NCBI GenBank assembly: GCA_019914945.1
Contig: CM034100.1
Coordinates: 6,213,209-6,277,208 of the forward strand
Direction of reading: 5' to 3'
Source of the DNA: Typha latifolia
Taxonomy: Eukaryota > Streptophyta > Magnoliopsida > Poales > Typhaceae
DNA: 64,000 nucleotides
Part shown: positions 35,403-47,689 of the stretch, one piece after another
Layout: the number at the start of each line of letters is the position of its first letter
Numbering within the stretch: position 1 is the first letter of the stretch
Position numbers and translations under genes: made by a program
Notes under the pieces: generated by a model
Seen by the model: the letters and a program-made list of their open reading frames with translations, nothing else
Databases searched by the model: none
What the model was told of the DNA's origin: nothing

Positions 35403-36790
35403 GTGAACCTCAGACCTCCATTAATGGTTGAAACAAGAAAGATGACATCAACAAAGAGACCAATAGAGAGCACACCGATAAGGGAAGATTCAACACACAA
35501 TAACTCTAACCATGAGGCTGATTCCTTTGGAGCGACCACGGTAGGATCCAGTCAACCAACGTCCATGGGTGTGAATATGGGATTGGCGGATGAACTTAGG
35601 GGCATATTCCAAACCTTGCAGCATAGAGTTGATGCAATACAAAAGGATCACAATGATCTAAAGGAATATGTCATAAACCGATTGGTTTCATCATCTCCTC
35701 GATGAAAATCGGTACCTCAAAAAGGACCAGCGGTGGAACCACACCGATCTGATACCCCAAAGGTCCAAGTGCGATATATTAGTGCCAATGATCCCCTCTT
35801 ACCTATGCCTACATATCATCCCCCACCTCCGATACAAAACCCAAGACCGGCGATGGTGGAACCCGAGAGGCGAGTGGCACCGATGCACTTCGTCGATGAG
35901 GAGGATTGATATTTTGAGGATGAGATTGATCCCTTCGGAGATAGTGATGGACGTGCTCAAGGATTTAGAGAAGGAGATCAACATGCATAAAGGTTCAAAC
36001 CTTAACCAAGGATCTTTCGTGAATCCGACAATGCTATTCGGGGGAGAATCTCACACTTGGACTTTCCAAAATTCCAAGGCGGTGATCCAACAGATTGAGT
36101 ACTTTAAGTTGAATAATACTTTGATTGTCAAGGGACAGCGGAGGATGCAAAGGTCCAGATGACAAGGTTTCACATTCAATGAACGGCATTGCATTTGTAT
36201 AGATTAGTTATTCGTGGTGGAGGATTTAGCGGTTGGGGTAATTTTTGTAGGAGGATTATACGCAAATTTGGGACAGCGACATATAAAGATTTTGCTGCCA
36301 CATTAAGCAAGATGGTTCAGAGGACGACCGTATTGGAGTACCAAGCAGAATTTGAAAGAGTTAGTAGTCATTGTGAGCCACCTTGACCCGAACCGACATT
36401 AATGAGCACATTTATTTTAGGGCTGCGAGAGGAGATACAGGCAGATGTTTGTGCTCTATGTCCTACCACTCTTGAGGAGGCCTTTGAGAAGGCCGTGAGG
36501 ATGGAGCAAAAATATAAGGCTCTCAAGATGGCAGCAAAAATAAGTTGGGGCAACTGAGATGGGCGGTTTGCAAGCACAAGACCCGCCGTTCGAACTCTCA
36601 CACCTGCCTAGGTGGAGGAGCGAAGAGCGAAGGGCCTTTGCTTTCGATGCGATGAACGTTTCACCCCCGATCATTGGTGTTCCAAACCGATCGTGGGGCT
36701 GCCTTGTGAGTATGATTTGGCCTATTTTCTTCAATTAGGACCAGTAGGAGATGAGCCTCAAACAAATTCAGGTACTAAAATTGAATTGCA
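35403..36790 (+). pseudogene. Ty3/gypsy gag with zinc knuckle, no pol
   Basis: The N-terminal polar region is at 35403-35705. In later frames come the FPKFQGGDP motif (36060-36090), the capsid core with IRKFGTATYKDF and LEYQAEFERV (36250-36360), and ILGLREEIQ (36415-36440). A zinc knuckle CFRCDERFTPDHWC is at 36640-36690. The order is that of chromovirus-type gag. Several frame changes and stops make it inactive. Protease, reverse transcriptase and integrase are missing, and an LTR-like copy follows directly at about 36791. Confidence 0.8.
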
Positions 36791-37290
36791 TTAGTTATTT
36801 ATTTTTATTAAAATAAAATTTTTGTAGGTCACGTTTGAACGCTCTTGCGAACGCCTGCATCATGTTTGCAAATACAGAGAACACGTAATGCGCGTTTGAA
36901 CGCGGTCGGGTGGGTTCGAACGCCTACATTGCGTTCGCACATAGAAAGTATGCCTTTTGTGCATTCGAATGCGATTGGGCGCGTTCGAACGCGATCGACG
37001 GGAATCCTCTAGAATTAGGGTTACCAAATTCAGAATGCTATTGGAATATTAAATTCTTACCTCTCTATCATCTATCTACCCTAATCTCCCTCCTCCCTTT
37101 TCACCATCCTTCCACCTTTATCATTGGTAAGGTTTCTCCTATCTTCTAATCCACTTAATTTCATAATTTTCTGACTAAAGAAAAATATTTAACGAATATT
37201 TTTCCACGATCGCACAGATTGATTGCAGTAATAAATCCAGATATTGAAGGAATCGTTTCGTAGCCTATCTTTTGGTACAAGAACCCATCA
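36791..37290 (+). mobile_element. Second LTR copy of the same element
   Basis: Matches 34744-35384, including the palindrome array (36825-37000), and ends CCCATCA. It keeps the CTCTCTATCATCTATCTACC region that the first LTR lacks. Unusually, it is followed by another primer-site sequence rather than by host DNA. Confidence 0.65.
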
Positions 37291-37293
37291 ATT

Positions 37294-37305
37294 TGGTATC
37301 AAAGC
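37294..37305 (+). other. Second primer-binding site
   Basis: TGGTATCAAAGC, one base from the initiator tRNA-Met site consensus, placed three bases after an LTR end just like 35388. A true 3' LTR would not be followed by a primer site, so the element is a recombinant or tandem structure. Confidence 0.6.
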
Positions 37306-37333
37306 CTATCAGTTGGTACCGTAGAACCCATCA

Positions 37334-38430
37334 GTTTCACCTCTTTCGTTCTTTGGCTACGTCCATCTTTCTTTTTCTTTGGTAGCATTTTGTTATTATT
37401 TGGGAGTTCTTGCCCAATTTCTTAAGAATTCTACAAGTTAATTTTAGGTCTTTTGCGCTTGTGTATTTGCTAGGATTGTGTTCCTTATTGATATCATATT
37501 TTCTTTTGTTGTAATGTTTATTATCATAAATAAGTGTAAAACTTGTCTTAAAAAGTTATTCCGTATTTTCTCTCTCAAGTTTTATTTTAAATCGTCTTTA
37601 AAATATGTGCCTATAAACTTTCTCCGGAAAAAAAAAACTCTTGGCAAAGCATTTATCCAAATTTCAACAATATTTTTTTGGAAAAGCTACTGCTAAGAGG
37701 GCTTAGATTTCTTGATGCATCGAAGACGAAAATTATTCGATCAGCCAATAAGAACACGTATCTTGCTTTAAAGCATAATTACAATTAGTAGCTTTGTATC
37801 GAATCATAGTGACATGTGACCACTAAAAGAAGATTTTATAACAAATTTTCAATTAATCTGCAGTGGATTCATTTCTTAGGGCTTCACTTGTTGGCCACAT
37901 CAATTTCATATTCTATCTTAGAATTTTTGTATTTATAACCTTCCATGTGCTCATTTTAATTACTTTTATACCCTATAGATACTCTTGAACATATACTCCT
38001 CAAAGAATTGTTTTTTTTTTACTTTTTGCGTAGATATATAATTTATATGAATGCCCCCTATATGTATATATAATATTACTTTATGGTATTTTGTCACTTT
38101 TACTGTTACATATCTGGCATTGAACGTGATCATTTTAAGTCTTTATGTCCTTATACCTAAAGATAAGTTTAAAAAGTGTATAGATAGATTGGCAAGGCCT
38201 AATAGTAATAGTAGGTGGAGCCTCGTATTAGAAGTAAATAAAAAGAAAAGCCTTAAATTTATTATCGGTGTACGGAGAGGCCAACCATTTTTTAAAATCC
38301 TAACTATCCTCTCTCACTTCCTAATTATCTATTGCATCCCTTGATTTATTAATAGATAAAAATTCCTTTTAAATGAATAATCGGTTGATGCGATAGCTAC
38401 AGTATGTTTGTCGAGTTAATTATAGTTACG
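37334..38430 (+). repeat. End of module a and module e
   Basis: Continues module a after the LTR element (TTTCACCTCTTTCG), then module e as in 16146-17085. The frames 37478-37696 and 38051-38344 are shared between copies but have no recognisable domain. Confidence 0.6.
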
Positions 38431-38434
38431 GTTG

Positions 38435-38790
38435 GAGAATAGTAAAGCAGGCTTGATGGAGTGCTCTTACCCATGTCAATCACGTGATCCTCCTCCCTTG
38501 TCCTTTGCCAACCGATCAACAATATTCCTCTAGCAATGGAAGTCTAAAAATTCTAATATGCACTAGTTCAAAGTTCAAGTTGGTACACCTGACTTATTAT
38601 AAATAGGCAGCCAAATAAAGAGCCTGCTCTTTGGTTATGAATGAATCAATGATAAATTCAGCAAAATACTAACTACACTATTTAGGTCAAAGATTTGGAA
38701 TCTACCAGCAAGAGCGATATGATTATATCAACAATGAAACAAGAATCCAATGTCCAAATAATTTCTTATGTCTTTTGATGTCCAGAAGAG
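38435..38790 (-). repeat. Module b' (inverted arm)
   Basis: Inverted partner of 41846-42195. Between them lie the opposed LINE arms and module c, giving a TIR-bounded unit of about 3.8 kb. It is followed by (AT)n at 38791-38826. Confidence 0.6.
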
Positions 38791-38827
<37 letters not shown>

Positions 38828-38829
<2 letters not shown>

Positions 38830-39470
38830 GTTAGAAAGGTTAATGCATTAAACTAAAAAAAGGACACAAAAGCTACTCTAAGTATTGAAGGGGATACCTA
38901 AAGCATCTATATATAGTAAAGCATCTATCCCAATTGGTGAGGTCCGAGCCCAATCTGACAAAAAGCATTGAGATTTTCCTAAGTTTGCTAACCAGTAAGT
39001 AAGATAGTTAGCTTCTCTAAAACAGTGAGAGAAGGAGTTGTTGCTTAAATCATAAATAAATTAAAAATATCCAAGTGCTGTCCTTCGCGGAGCCAATTAC
39101 CACAGCATCATGAGTCTTGGAACCTAAAAGTGATATTGAAATGAATTTTAATCCCATATCCATAAACTATTTGCCCTGCTGTAGTTGATCAATAAGTGTT
39201 GCTTAAGGATAATTTATGGAGCCTGTCCTTAGTAAGAAGATGGTTCCAAATAATTTTTCAGTGGAAAATTTTTAATTTGGGAGTAATCAGGAGCTTCCAA
39301 ATGATTTGCCAGTCTTCCCAAGGAGAAGTGGGCTTAAGTCTAGCTTCAGCCATAAAATAAGAGATGGATGAGGCCGTAGCCCTACCTAAAGGACTAGGTG
39401 TTCAGATCCAATTGCTAGGCTCCTCCATCTTAGGATAAGCCCAAAACACATCCTAACCTTCCTGTATGCT
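38828..39470 (-). pseudogene. LINE 3' end, minus arm with deletion
   Basis: The 3' tail and RNase H C-terminal segment (38828-39068) are joined at about 39070 to the zf-RVT end (39070-39470). The RNase H core is missing. No frame remains. Confidence 0.7.
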
Positions 39471-39740
39471 AGGACTAGTGATCAATGAGCCAATCGACCT
39501 TCTTACCCACAAGCCTTTTATCCATGTTGATGAAGGAACATTGGCCCATGCAAGTATCAATTTCAATTTTTACATTTATAACCTTCCAAGTGCTTATTTT
39601 AATTACTTTTATACTAATAACTGTATTATTCTTCATGACAAAGATCAATTATCTCGCGAAGTTATTGACGACAAGGATCAATCATACGACAAAGATATAG
39701 TAAAATAGTAAATTCAGGACCAATACTAATGAACTCATTA
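39471..39740. repeat. Spacer of LINE inverted repeat
   Basis: Same spacer as 11901-12180, with about 15 bases lost near 39563. Confidence 0.6.
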
Positions 39741-40640
39741 ACACTTATTTGAAACCATCTTCTTACTAAGGACATGCTCCATAAATTATTTGGAACCATC
39801 TTCTTATTAAGGACAGGCTCCGTAAATTATCCTTAAGCAACACTTATTCATCAAGTGTAGCAGGGTGGATAGCTTATGGATATGGGTTGAAAAATCATTT
39901 TGATATCACTTTTAGGTTCCAAGACTCATGGTGCCATGGTAATTGGCTCCATGAAGGACAGCACTAAGACAAAGTGACAGCTAAGATGATCTGATGTCTT
40001 ATTGCCACAAGAATGTGATCAATTTGGAAAGAAAAGAATGAAGAAATTTTTCAACAAAAAGACAACTTGACCAGCCAACTATTATATCGCACCTTGGCTC
40101 TCGCCCTCGAGAACTTTCAGCATCTTGGGAAGCCAAATAGATCTACTGAGAATGATGGGAGATGAGCTTGATGGATCCCCCTCATGGTAGAGCATCTTAA
40201 GCTAAACTCTGATGTGACTTCCTCTGCTAACTCTTAGTAGGTTGGTTTGGGTGACATCATTTGCAACCATCAAGGTAACCCTATCCTCTCGGGTATCCTC
40301 TTTCGGGGCTAGCCGACAATGCCCTTCATGTCGAAGCGTTAGCCTTCAAAGCTGTGCTGACTCAAGCTAAGGTGCTTGGAGATGGCATTCTGATCGTTGA
40401 GCCATACTGCAAGTCTTATCAACATCCTTTAAGCAAAATTGAGCTTTCCCTGGAGATGGCATTCTATATTTTTAGATATTTTTAATTTATTGTATGATTT
40501 AAACATTAACTCCTCCTCTCACTATTTTAAAGAAGCTAAATATCTTGCTTACTAGTTAGCAAACTTAGGGAAATCTCAATCCTTTTTGTCTTAGAGTTGC
40601 TTTGTGTCCTTTTCTGAGGTTAATGCAATAACCTTTATAA

Positions 40641-40642
<2 letters not shown>
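39741..40642 (+). pseudogene. LINE 3' end, plus arm
   Basis: zf-RVT end (with a local duplication at 39755-39830), the kinked WSIWKEKNEE region near 40020, the RNase H region at 40250-40440 with frameshifts, and the tail followed by (AT)n at 40643-40686. Confidence 0.7.

Positions 40643-40688
<46 letters not shown>
40643..40688 (+). repeat. (AT)n microsatellite
   Basis: About 22 AT units at the LINE 3' junction. Confidence 0.9.
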
Positions 40689-40691
<3 letters not shown>

Positions 40692-41845
40692 TAAATAAGT
40701 TCGTACACTGTGACTAGAATGATTATAATTAGAACAAAATGAGATTAGAAGAGTCTTTGTTACAAATCAGAACATGATATTCAGAAAGTGAAGATAAAAC
40801 TAATGACAATAGAAAGTAACTAAAGATCGTCATAGTGGAGAACAACTGTTAAGGTCTATGTGACCTCAAACTAGTTCTTATGAAAATAACAAACACATAG
40901 TAGATACTAGGTTTCGTCACTTGAGAAGGAAACTAGATTTCAATCAAAATGAAATGTAGGGTCATTAATCCTTTATTTTCACTTCATTTTAGTTAACTGG
41001 TTAACAGGTTGAGACTTTTATTTTTTTTGCAAACTCGACCTGCTAAACCCCAAACAACGTAAAGACGTATTGATCTTGTATCCCATCATATCAAAGCTGT
41101 ATTGAAAATTTTAAATTTTTTTCTTTTAATTTGGATACTCCTCTAATCGTATTCAATGTGTATTAAGATTGCATGGATATCTGATAGATATACAATGGAT
41201 ACCAATACGAGGAATAAGAAAAATATATGTGCTTTCGAACTGCTTGCAAATTATATTGTTAGTTTTGCTGGTTTAGGCATACTACTCTTTAGATTACATT
41301 ATAGCCTTAGAGGTGACAATCAGGTATTTTGCTTATCTTAAATGTAATCATGTAATTGGTAAGCTAATGTAAGTGTGACATCATCAATTAATAGGAATTA
41401 ACTTGCGTTCTGTCCATCTTAGTCATAGTTATTTGGTACTTCAACTCTATGATATGATTACTCTCCTAATTTTTGTCTCAAATTTATTAATGATTAGAGT
41501 AGTTCTTTTTTGCTTCTTTGTTAATACAGTTTGAAGATTGCACCTTCGAGTGACTCATCATCTTGCGTAGGGAAACACTCGAGAAGGAATCCAAGATTGA
41601 AGAGATAATCTACAAAGCAAAGGATGTTGTCCTTCCATGTAGCGGTGAAATGACATTCGTGGAACATCTTCGAGATCATGCATGGATCATCATCTTGAAG
41701 AACTTTTCCTGTAGACTAATTGCTTGGTTAGATGTTCAAAATGTAATGTTAGTTTCTAAGCAGTAATCATTTGTTTGGTAAACTAAAGATTGTATGTTAT
41801 GTATGTATGTAAGTAGTTAATCCCCCCTTTGTATGTTGTTAGTAT
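40689..41845 (+). repeat. Module c with 67-codon ORF
   Basis: The conserved frame is at 41563-41766 and starts TTG, with an acceptor-like AG stretch near 41530. The module also carries a frame at 41156-41341 shared with 58101-58295 (-). Confidence 0.55.
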
Positions 41846-42195
41846 TTCTCTTCTGGACATCAAAAGACGTAAGAAACTATTTGGACATTGTATTCCTGTT
41901 TCATTGTTAAAATAATCTTATTGCTCTTGCTAGTAGATTCTAGATCTTTGACCTAAATAGTGTAGTTAGTATTTTTCTGAATTTATCATAGGTTCATTCA
42001 TAACCAAAGAGCTAGCTCTTCATTTGGATGCCTATTTATAATAAGTCAGGTGTACCAACTTGAACTTTAAATCAATGCATGTTAGAATTTTTGGACTTCC
42101 ATTGCTAGAGGAATATTGTTGATATGTTGGTAAAGGACAAGGGAGGAGGATGACGTGATTGACATAGGTAAAAGCATTGCATCAAGCTAGCTCTA
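41846..42195 (+). repeat. Module b
   Basis: Ends TCTACTGTTTGGCTGC, where module a begins. Inverted partner is 38435-38790. Confidence 0.6.
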
Positions 42196-42199
42196 CTGT

Positions 42200-42876
42200 T
42201 TGGCTGCAATTTTTCTCTTCTTTTTTCCTCAAGCCGTTGGCAAAGTCCTCCCCTCCTCACTCCTAGCAGCTAGCTAGTAGAGGAGGAGAGGCTTTCTACC
42301 TTACCTTCCTCTTTTTTCCTTTTTCTTGTCTTCTCATTCTAAAGGCTCCTCTTGATCTCATTTACTTTCCTCTTCTCCCTCGTTGCGAGCTCACCCTCCT
42401 TCTCCTCCAACTTCGCTCCATCCTCTCTCTTTGTCATGCTCTTTAGCACTATTGTCATCCTTCTATCACTATTTTTATCACCTTTTGCCCTTGTGTCTAA
42501 CTCCTCCCCACCCGTCTTGACCTTAGTTGGCTTCAATGGCCCCCTACCCTAATTGGCTCTCGAGTTCAATTCCTTCCTTCTTAGCTCAACCTTAGACGCC
42601 TCATCTCCTCCTCTATTGGTGACAGCTTCGCTCCTTCTCATTGTGGTCATGGGTGTTTCACCTTTTTCGTTCTTCGGTTACGTCCATTTTTTTTTTATAT
42701 TTTCTTTGGAAGCATTTTGTTGTTATTTGGGAGTTCTTGCGCGATTTCTCAAGAATTCTGCAAGTTAATTTTGGTCTTTTGCGCTCGTGTATTTGCTAGG
42801 GTTTTGTTCTTTATTGATATCATATTTTCTTTTGTTGTAATGTTTGTTATCATAAATAAGTGTAAAACTTGTGTCA
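42200..42876 (+). repeat. Module a (right copy), joined to S block
   Basis: Frames: 42339-42536 (-) charged, 42352-42552 (+) and 42553-42768 (+) hydrophobic. It ends at TGTAAAACTTGTG and is joined there to the kinase remnant instead of to module e. The same junction exists at 5931-5940, so it predates the inverted duplication. Confidence 0.6.
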
Positions 42877-42932
42877 TGAAGTTAAGCAGAATATCCCAAG
42901 ATAACATTATTATTATGCTTTGTCGAAGCCAT
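42877..42932 (-). pseudogene. Kinase 5' remnant (right copy)
   Basis: ATG at 42932 reading leftward with the same five codons as K2, then the common foreign tail. The promoter lies at 42933-43060 with a TATATAAAAG-type box near 42995. Confidence 0.75.
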
Positions 42933-43975
42933 AGCTAACTAATTACTAATTACTTGTTTACTCTCCTCTAAACCTACCTGCTATACATGGATTCTTTTAT
43001 ATAGGCATGAATCCTATCCTAATCCTAACCTAATCCTAATCCTGATTAGTACTCTACGAATATGCATGGCATTTCTTTTTCTTTTAATCCAATTACAATT
43101 AATTCTATAAAGATGAACTCATTAAATATATTATAATAAAACAAATTTTTGCATAATTGTCTCCAAAACTTTCAAAATATTATAAACATTTCTTGATAAA
43201 AACCACTATATTTTTTAAAATATCAAAACTACCACTAAATTCTTTTGACTCTTTCGGAATAACAATTATGGTATTAATATTCCTAACATATCATTATTAA
43301 AATTAATAAATATATATATAAATACCTAAAATTTCCTCCCTTTTTAAGTCAAAGAGTATGAAATATCTGTTAATAATTTTATCTTCCATAAAATAAGATA
43401 TATAAACACCAAATGGTATTGCATATAATATTGGATAGATTAAACTAATTTTAATAATTTATGTAGGGACAAGAAAGTCTTTTTGGATCAAAATTAGGTA
43501 GTTTAATAATTTTACACGTATAAAGTTAACTAATATATTTGATTGTCTTTAGTTAAGAAAATTAACATTTATGCAGGGTTCTAACAATAAATACTCATAT
43601 GCTATGGTGCAACTAAGAATAAAAGGGACGCATCTAATGAATTTTAGTTAATTATAAATTGTTAGTTAAAATATTGAATTTTAGTAGTTTTTCTTAAAAG
43701 GGATACATCTAATGATATAAAATCCTCAATATATATTTTATTACAGTAAGGAAAAACTTAATTTCTATGAAAACAAAATTATTCATTTAAAAATAATCTC
43801 CCAATTCACCAATGACTAATTTCATGGTCATTAGTTGAAAATAAAGTAGAGATATATATAAGTTAATAGAAATGTGTAATTTATAAAATGGATACCAAAA
43901 CCTTACCTCTCTCATACTCATTTGAAGTGAAAATTTGCACAAAAAAATTTAATTATGTTCTACCAATTTTCCCAC
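42933..43975 (+). repeat. S block, proximal part (right copy)
   Basis: Direct copy of 21004-22220. Near 43560-43580 a stretch is lost relative to the middle copy. It ends abruptly at 43975, where a deletion joins it to the inside edge of the solo LTR. No gene. Confidence 0.75.
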
Positions 43976-46094
43976 TCGCCTAGACGGCACGCGCGGCGTA
44001 CGCGACAAGTCAGGTGGGGCCCGTCACGCACAGATACTCTCCTGTACACATATAATCATGACATCATCAAATAAAATCTGCTAACCTATCCATGATCACA
44101 TAATCCATCACCAGATAAATTATACTATTAACCAAATAAAATTGTTAACATATGAATATCCCCGTCCACAATAATATATATTAAACTACTACATAATCTG
44201 GCAGAACCCACACAGGCTACAACAAACCATTAAGATACAACTAAAATGACTAATACAAGAGTACGCCATGATTCAACCTGTATCATACAGATCATCGTCT
44301 AATACAAAAGAGTACAAATATCAAATACTAGTACAACTCAATTTTTATATAAAATATCATCTATACTGTCTCGCATGTATATCTTATCTCATCTTTGCTC
44401 TAAAATATCTCATGGCGATATCACATACCATAATATCTGTGAGAGTTAAAAAGAAAGAAATAAAGAGAGTCACGAGCAGAAGGCTCAGTGAATAGATCTT
44501 ACCCCGAATTAGTGATGCCAAACAGAGAGTAAATCATGTACTAGATAATATGAATCAGCAAGAATATCATGTCATGAATAAGTATATGAATATATCTTCA
44601 ATAATATATAAATGAAAAGTAGATAATATGTTAGAACTGATAAAAGTATATAATCCTCGACAATGAGTAAACAGATCTCCGTGTTATACTATCATCACAA
44701 CTCTCTCTCAAATATAACACATGATGCATGCCGACCATGACCATGCTATGATATCAAATGCAACCATATATGATGCATATTGATCACTAGATAATCAGGT
44801 AACCAAATAATAATTAAATCATATGTATTTCTCAACATCACAATCATCACCGACATCTCGGTATAATATCATCATACTAGACCATCGTGTACAGTCAACA
44901 CCCGGTACCCGGTCTTAACATCATGCTCGAAGGCTCTGAGCATACTTTGCCATCCACAAGGAGTATCTCAAATATAACTATACCCTGCCATCCACTAAGG
45001 GTATCAACATCCATCTAGATCGGGCACCCACATAGTTGATAGAAACCTTGTGAGGATAACTCGGCACATATGCCCTAGCAAACGGCATGTGTCCAATTGT
45101 CTGTGCGCACAGACTCAACTGACCTCGGACATGGGCCACGAGATATCGCATATTAGCGACCATAATCATCACTCCAGGCACTCCTAACCCTGGCGCCTAC
45201 TCGGGTATCCTCACGCTTTCTATCAACTATCCTATCAATTATATTTCATATTTTTCTTCTAAATGTCAAATCATATGTATATATCTAGTATGATAATGAG
45301 TCAATGCACAATAGGAATTTAGGTAGTAAGGAAGTCAAGAAGAAAATAATGCAATGCAGTCTCTGACTATATATCTAACACATGTATACTCCTGCTAGTC
45401 TGTCACATATACACTCATACTAGAAATCACTCCGACACAAAATTATAATGGTATAATCATCTCTAATTATCTCTATTTATCATCATCATACTCATATCCA
45501 AGATCAGCCTAATTCTATGCATGATAAAAATATGCTCGACTGTAATCATCTCTAGATAAAGTCATATAATCATGTTGGAGGCTAAAATATACATGTACAT
45601 AATATATAATATAATCTAATTTGAGAAAGGCGTCTAGGGGATAAGACTACTCACACTTGATCAGAAGATGCAAACCACGTATCCCTCACATCCGCCAATC
45701 AACTGAGTGACACTCATCACTAGTAAGGTCCACGAGGTCTCAAATAAGGGGTTCGAGATCTGAATATATTTAAGTAGTATGATGTTAGTCGTTTATCTAA
45801 TTAGAATTAATTCAATTAAAAATAAAGGTTTATTAGGTTTAGAATTACTTATTTTTATTTTTTATTACATAACTAGATCTATATTATAGATACGATTCAA
45901 ATACTATAATTATACCAGTTAACCACAGCTGGTTGGCTGTAGCGACGTGAGGGGGTGCGTGGCACCCCTCTACGCTGTGCCCCATTGCATAGACACGAGG
46001 CCAGCCACGCTATGGCCGGCCACGTGGTGCCCATACAAATTGTTTTTTAAGAATAGGTTGTTACATTTCCAATACTTTTTTTTAGGTTGTTACA
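43976..46094 (-). mobile_element. Truncated copy of the 1369-4535 solo LTR
   Basis: Reverse complement of the left element. Its far end is intact: TGTAAC read on the minus strand from 46094, followed by target repeat AGTCC at 46095-46099. The near end has lost the terminus and about 250 bases of flank in a deletion across CTAACTCG/CCCACTCG-like sequence. A second deletion of about 1 kb near 45920 removes the (TTC)n tract. Confidence 0.75.
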
Positions 46095-47640
46095 AGTCCA
46101 AAATGAAGATTGCCCCAAATCTATGCAGGGCACTCCCAAGGTAACCCCTTCTATAAAGGTATCTTAGTCAGGATCCCTTTCGATGTTGTATTCTCCTTAA
46201 AGAGTTTTCCATCTCTTACTTTTTTTTATGCTCTGGTGTTTATGAATGCTAACTTAGTTCTCTCGAGAGAATTGGATGTCACACGGACCAAAAAGGAGGG
46301 TATTTTCCTTATTTTTTGATAATTAGTTTCAGAGCGAGACAATCATTGAGAGTAATATGTCTAAAATTGTCGACGTCAATAATGCTCTAGCCAATCCTAC
46401 GTGTGTCCAAGGTTTTCCTTAAGCACTCCAAAGTGGTCATCTGAAGAAGGGCTTTCGTGGGTTACTTGATTCTCTTGAACTTAACCTCATAACAATGTTT
46501 GAAGTTTGCTAGGGCTTGGTCGCCGTCTTCTTCCCCTCGCGTGAGGGGTTCTTCTCGCCGACCTTCTCTCCTTTCGCTCATCTAGCCGGCACGCTAAGGG
46601 AGGGGAGAGGCTTTCTCCCGCAAGGCTTTTCTCTTCCCTCCATCTTTTCTTTTTGTGTTTCCACTCCTTTCTCCCCCTCCTCGCCGGGTTAGGGTTTAGC
46701 CGAAGAAGTGGGTGGTGGTGCTGAGCCATATAGGTTAGGCTTGTCACCTCCTCCTACTCTGGACCTCCTCCTCGTCTAACTTCCCCGATCTCTTGCTCTG
46801 CGTTCTCCTCGCCCCATTTGTCAGAATCTCACTCCGCACTCTCCTTGCCCCATCTTTATCGGAATCTCACTTTGCCCTCTCTTCGCTCCCCCTTCGTCAG
46901 AATTTCATACTTAGTAGCGCAACCTCCATTCCAATCATCCCCCCTCCAGTCTCTACTAATGGAAATTCTTGGCCCATGCTGTGGTTTCTATGGCCCATGA
47001 TCCATCTCCGCTGTTGCCCTCGTGCCGTGGTGGTCGTTGCCGCCTCTGGCTTGTCGGAGCTCCAAGCTGCGACCTAGTCAGCCTCCCTCTGCCATCGCCA
47101 TCCCTTGCCCCACCTCGCCTCACCCCTTGCCAGGCCTCCTCTGTTGTAGCTGCTATTGGTGGTGGACCTGCCATGGCAATCATTGGGTGGTTGCATTGCC
47201 GTCGTGTTAGGGTCCGCTGTCGAGTAGGGTTCCATTAGAGGCGGAATTTTGTATGATATTTTAATCGGAGTTTGTTCAGTTGGTTTAGCCAGCCTTCTCT
47301 GTGCGTGTTGGATCTATTTTGACCTGTGAAAGTCATAGGACACCGACCTTTTGTTGAGAAGCGCTCTAAGTCAAAGTTTCTTGCAGCTATTTCTCCTATG
47401 CAGGGCAATCTTGGTAGGCCAAGAGAGAGGCTTGCTCTAAGGCCAATGTCCTATCCCCTCTCTTTTTTCTGCATGAGTACTTGTATGTTATATATTGATA
47501 CTCTGGATTAATTGTTGGTCAGTCTATATTTTAGCCAAGAGTGGAGCTTAGTTCTAGATGTAATCCTATCTCCCATTCTTATATTTTGTATCATGTTGTA
47601 ACTACTATTTGAAGCTTAATGAATCATCTATCTACATATA
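46095..47640 (+). repeat. S block, LTR-like part (right copy, fullest)
   Basis: The most complete of the three copies. GC-richer 46490-47240 contains frames conserved with 256-483 (-) of the left copy. The last part, with a TTTTGTATCATG stretch near 47585, resembles an LTR end and precedes gag. Neither LTR borders nor a primer site could be fixed. Confidence 0.5.
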
Positions 47641-47689
47641 TTTCTCAAAAAAAAATTGAAAGAACTCACGTGCATCGAGAACATGAAGG

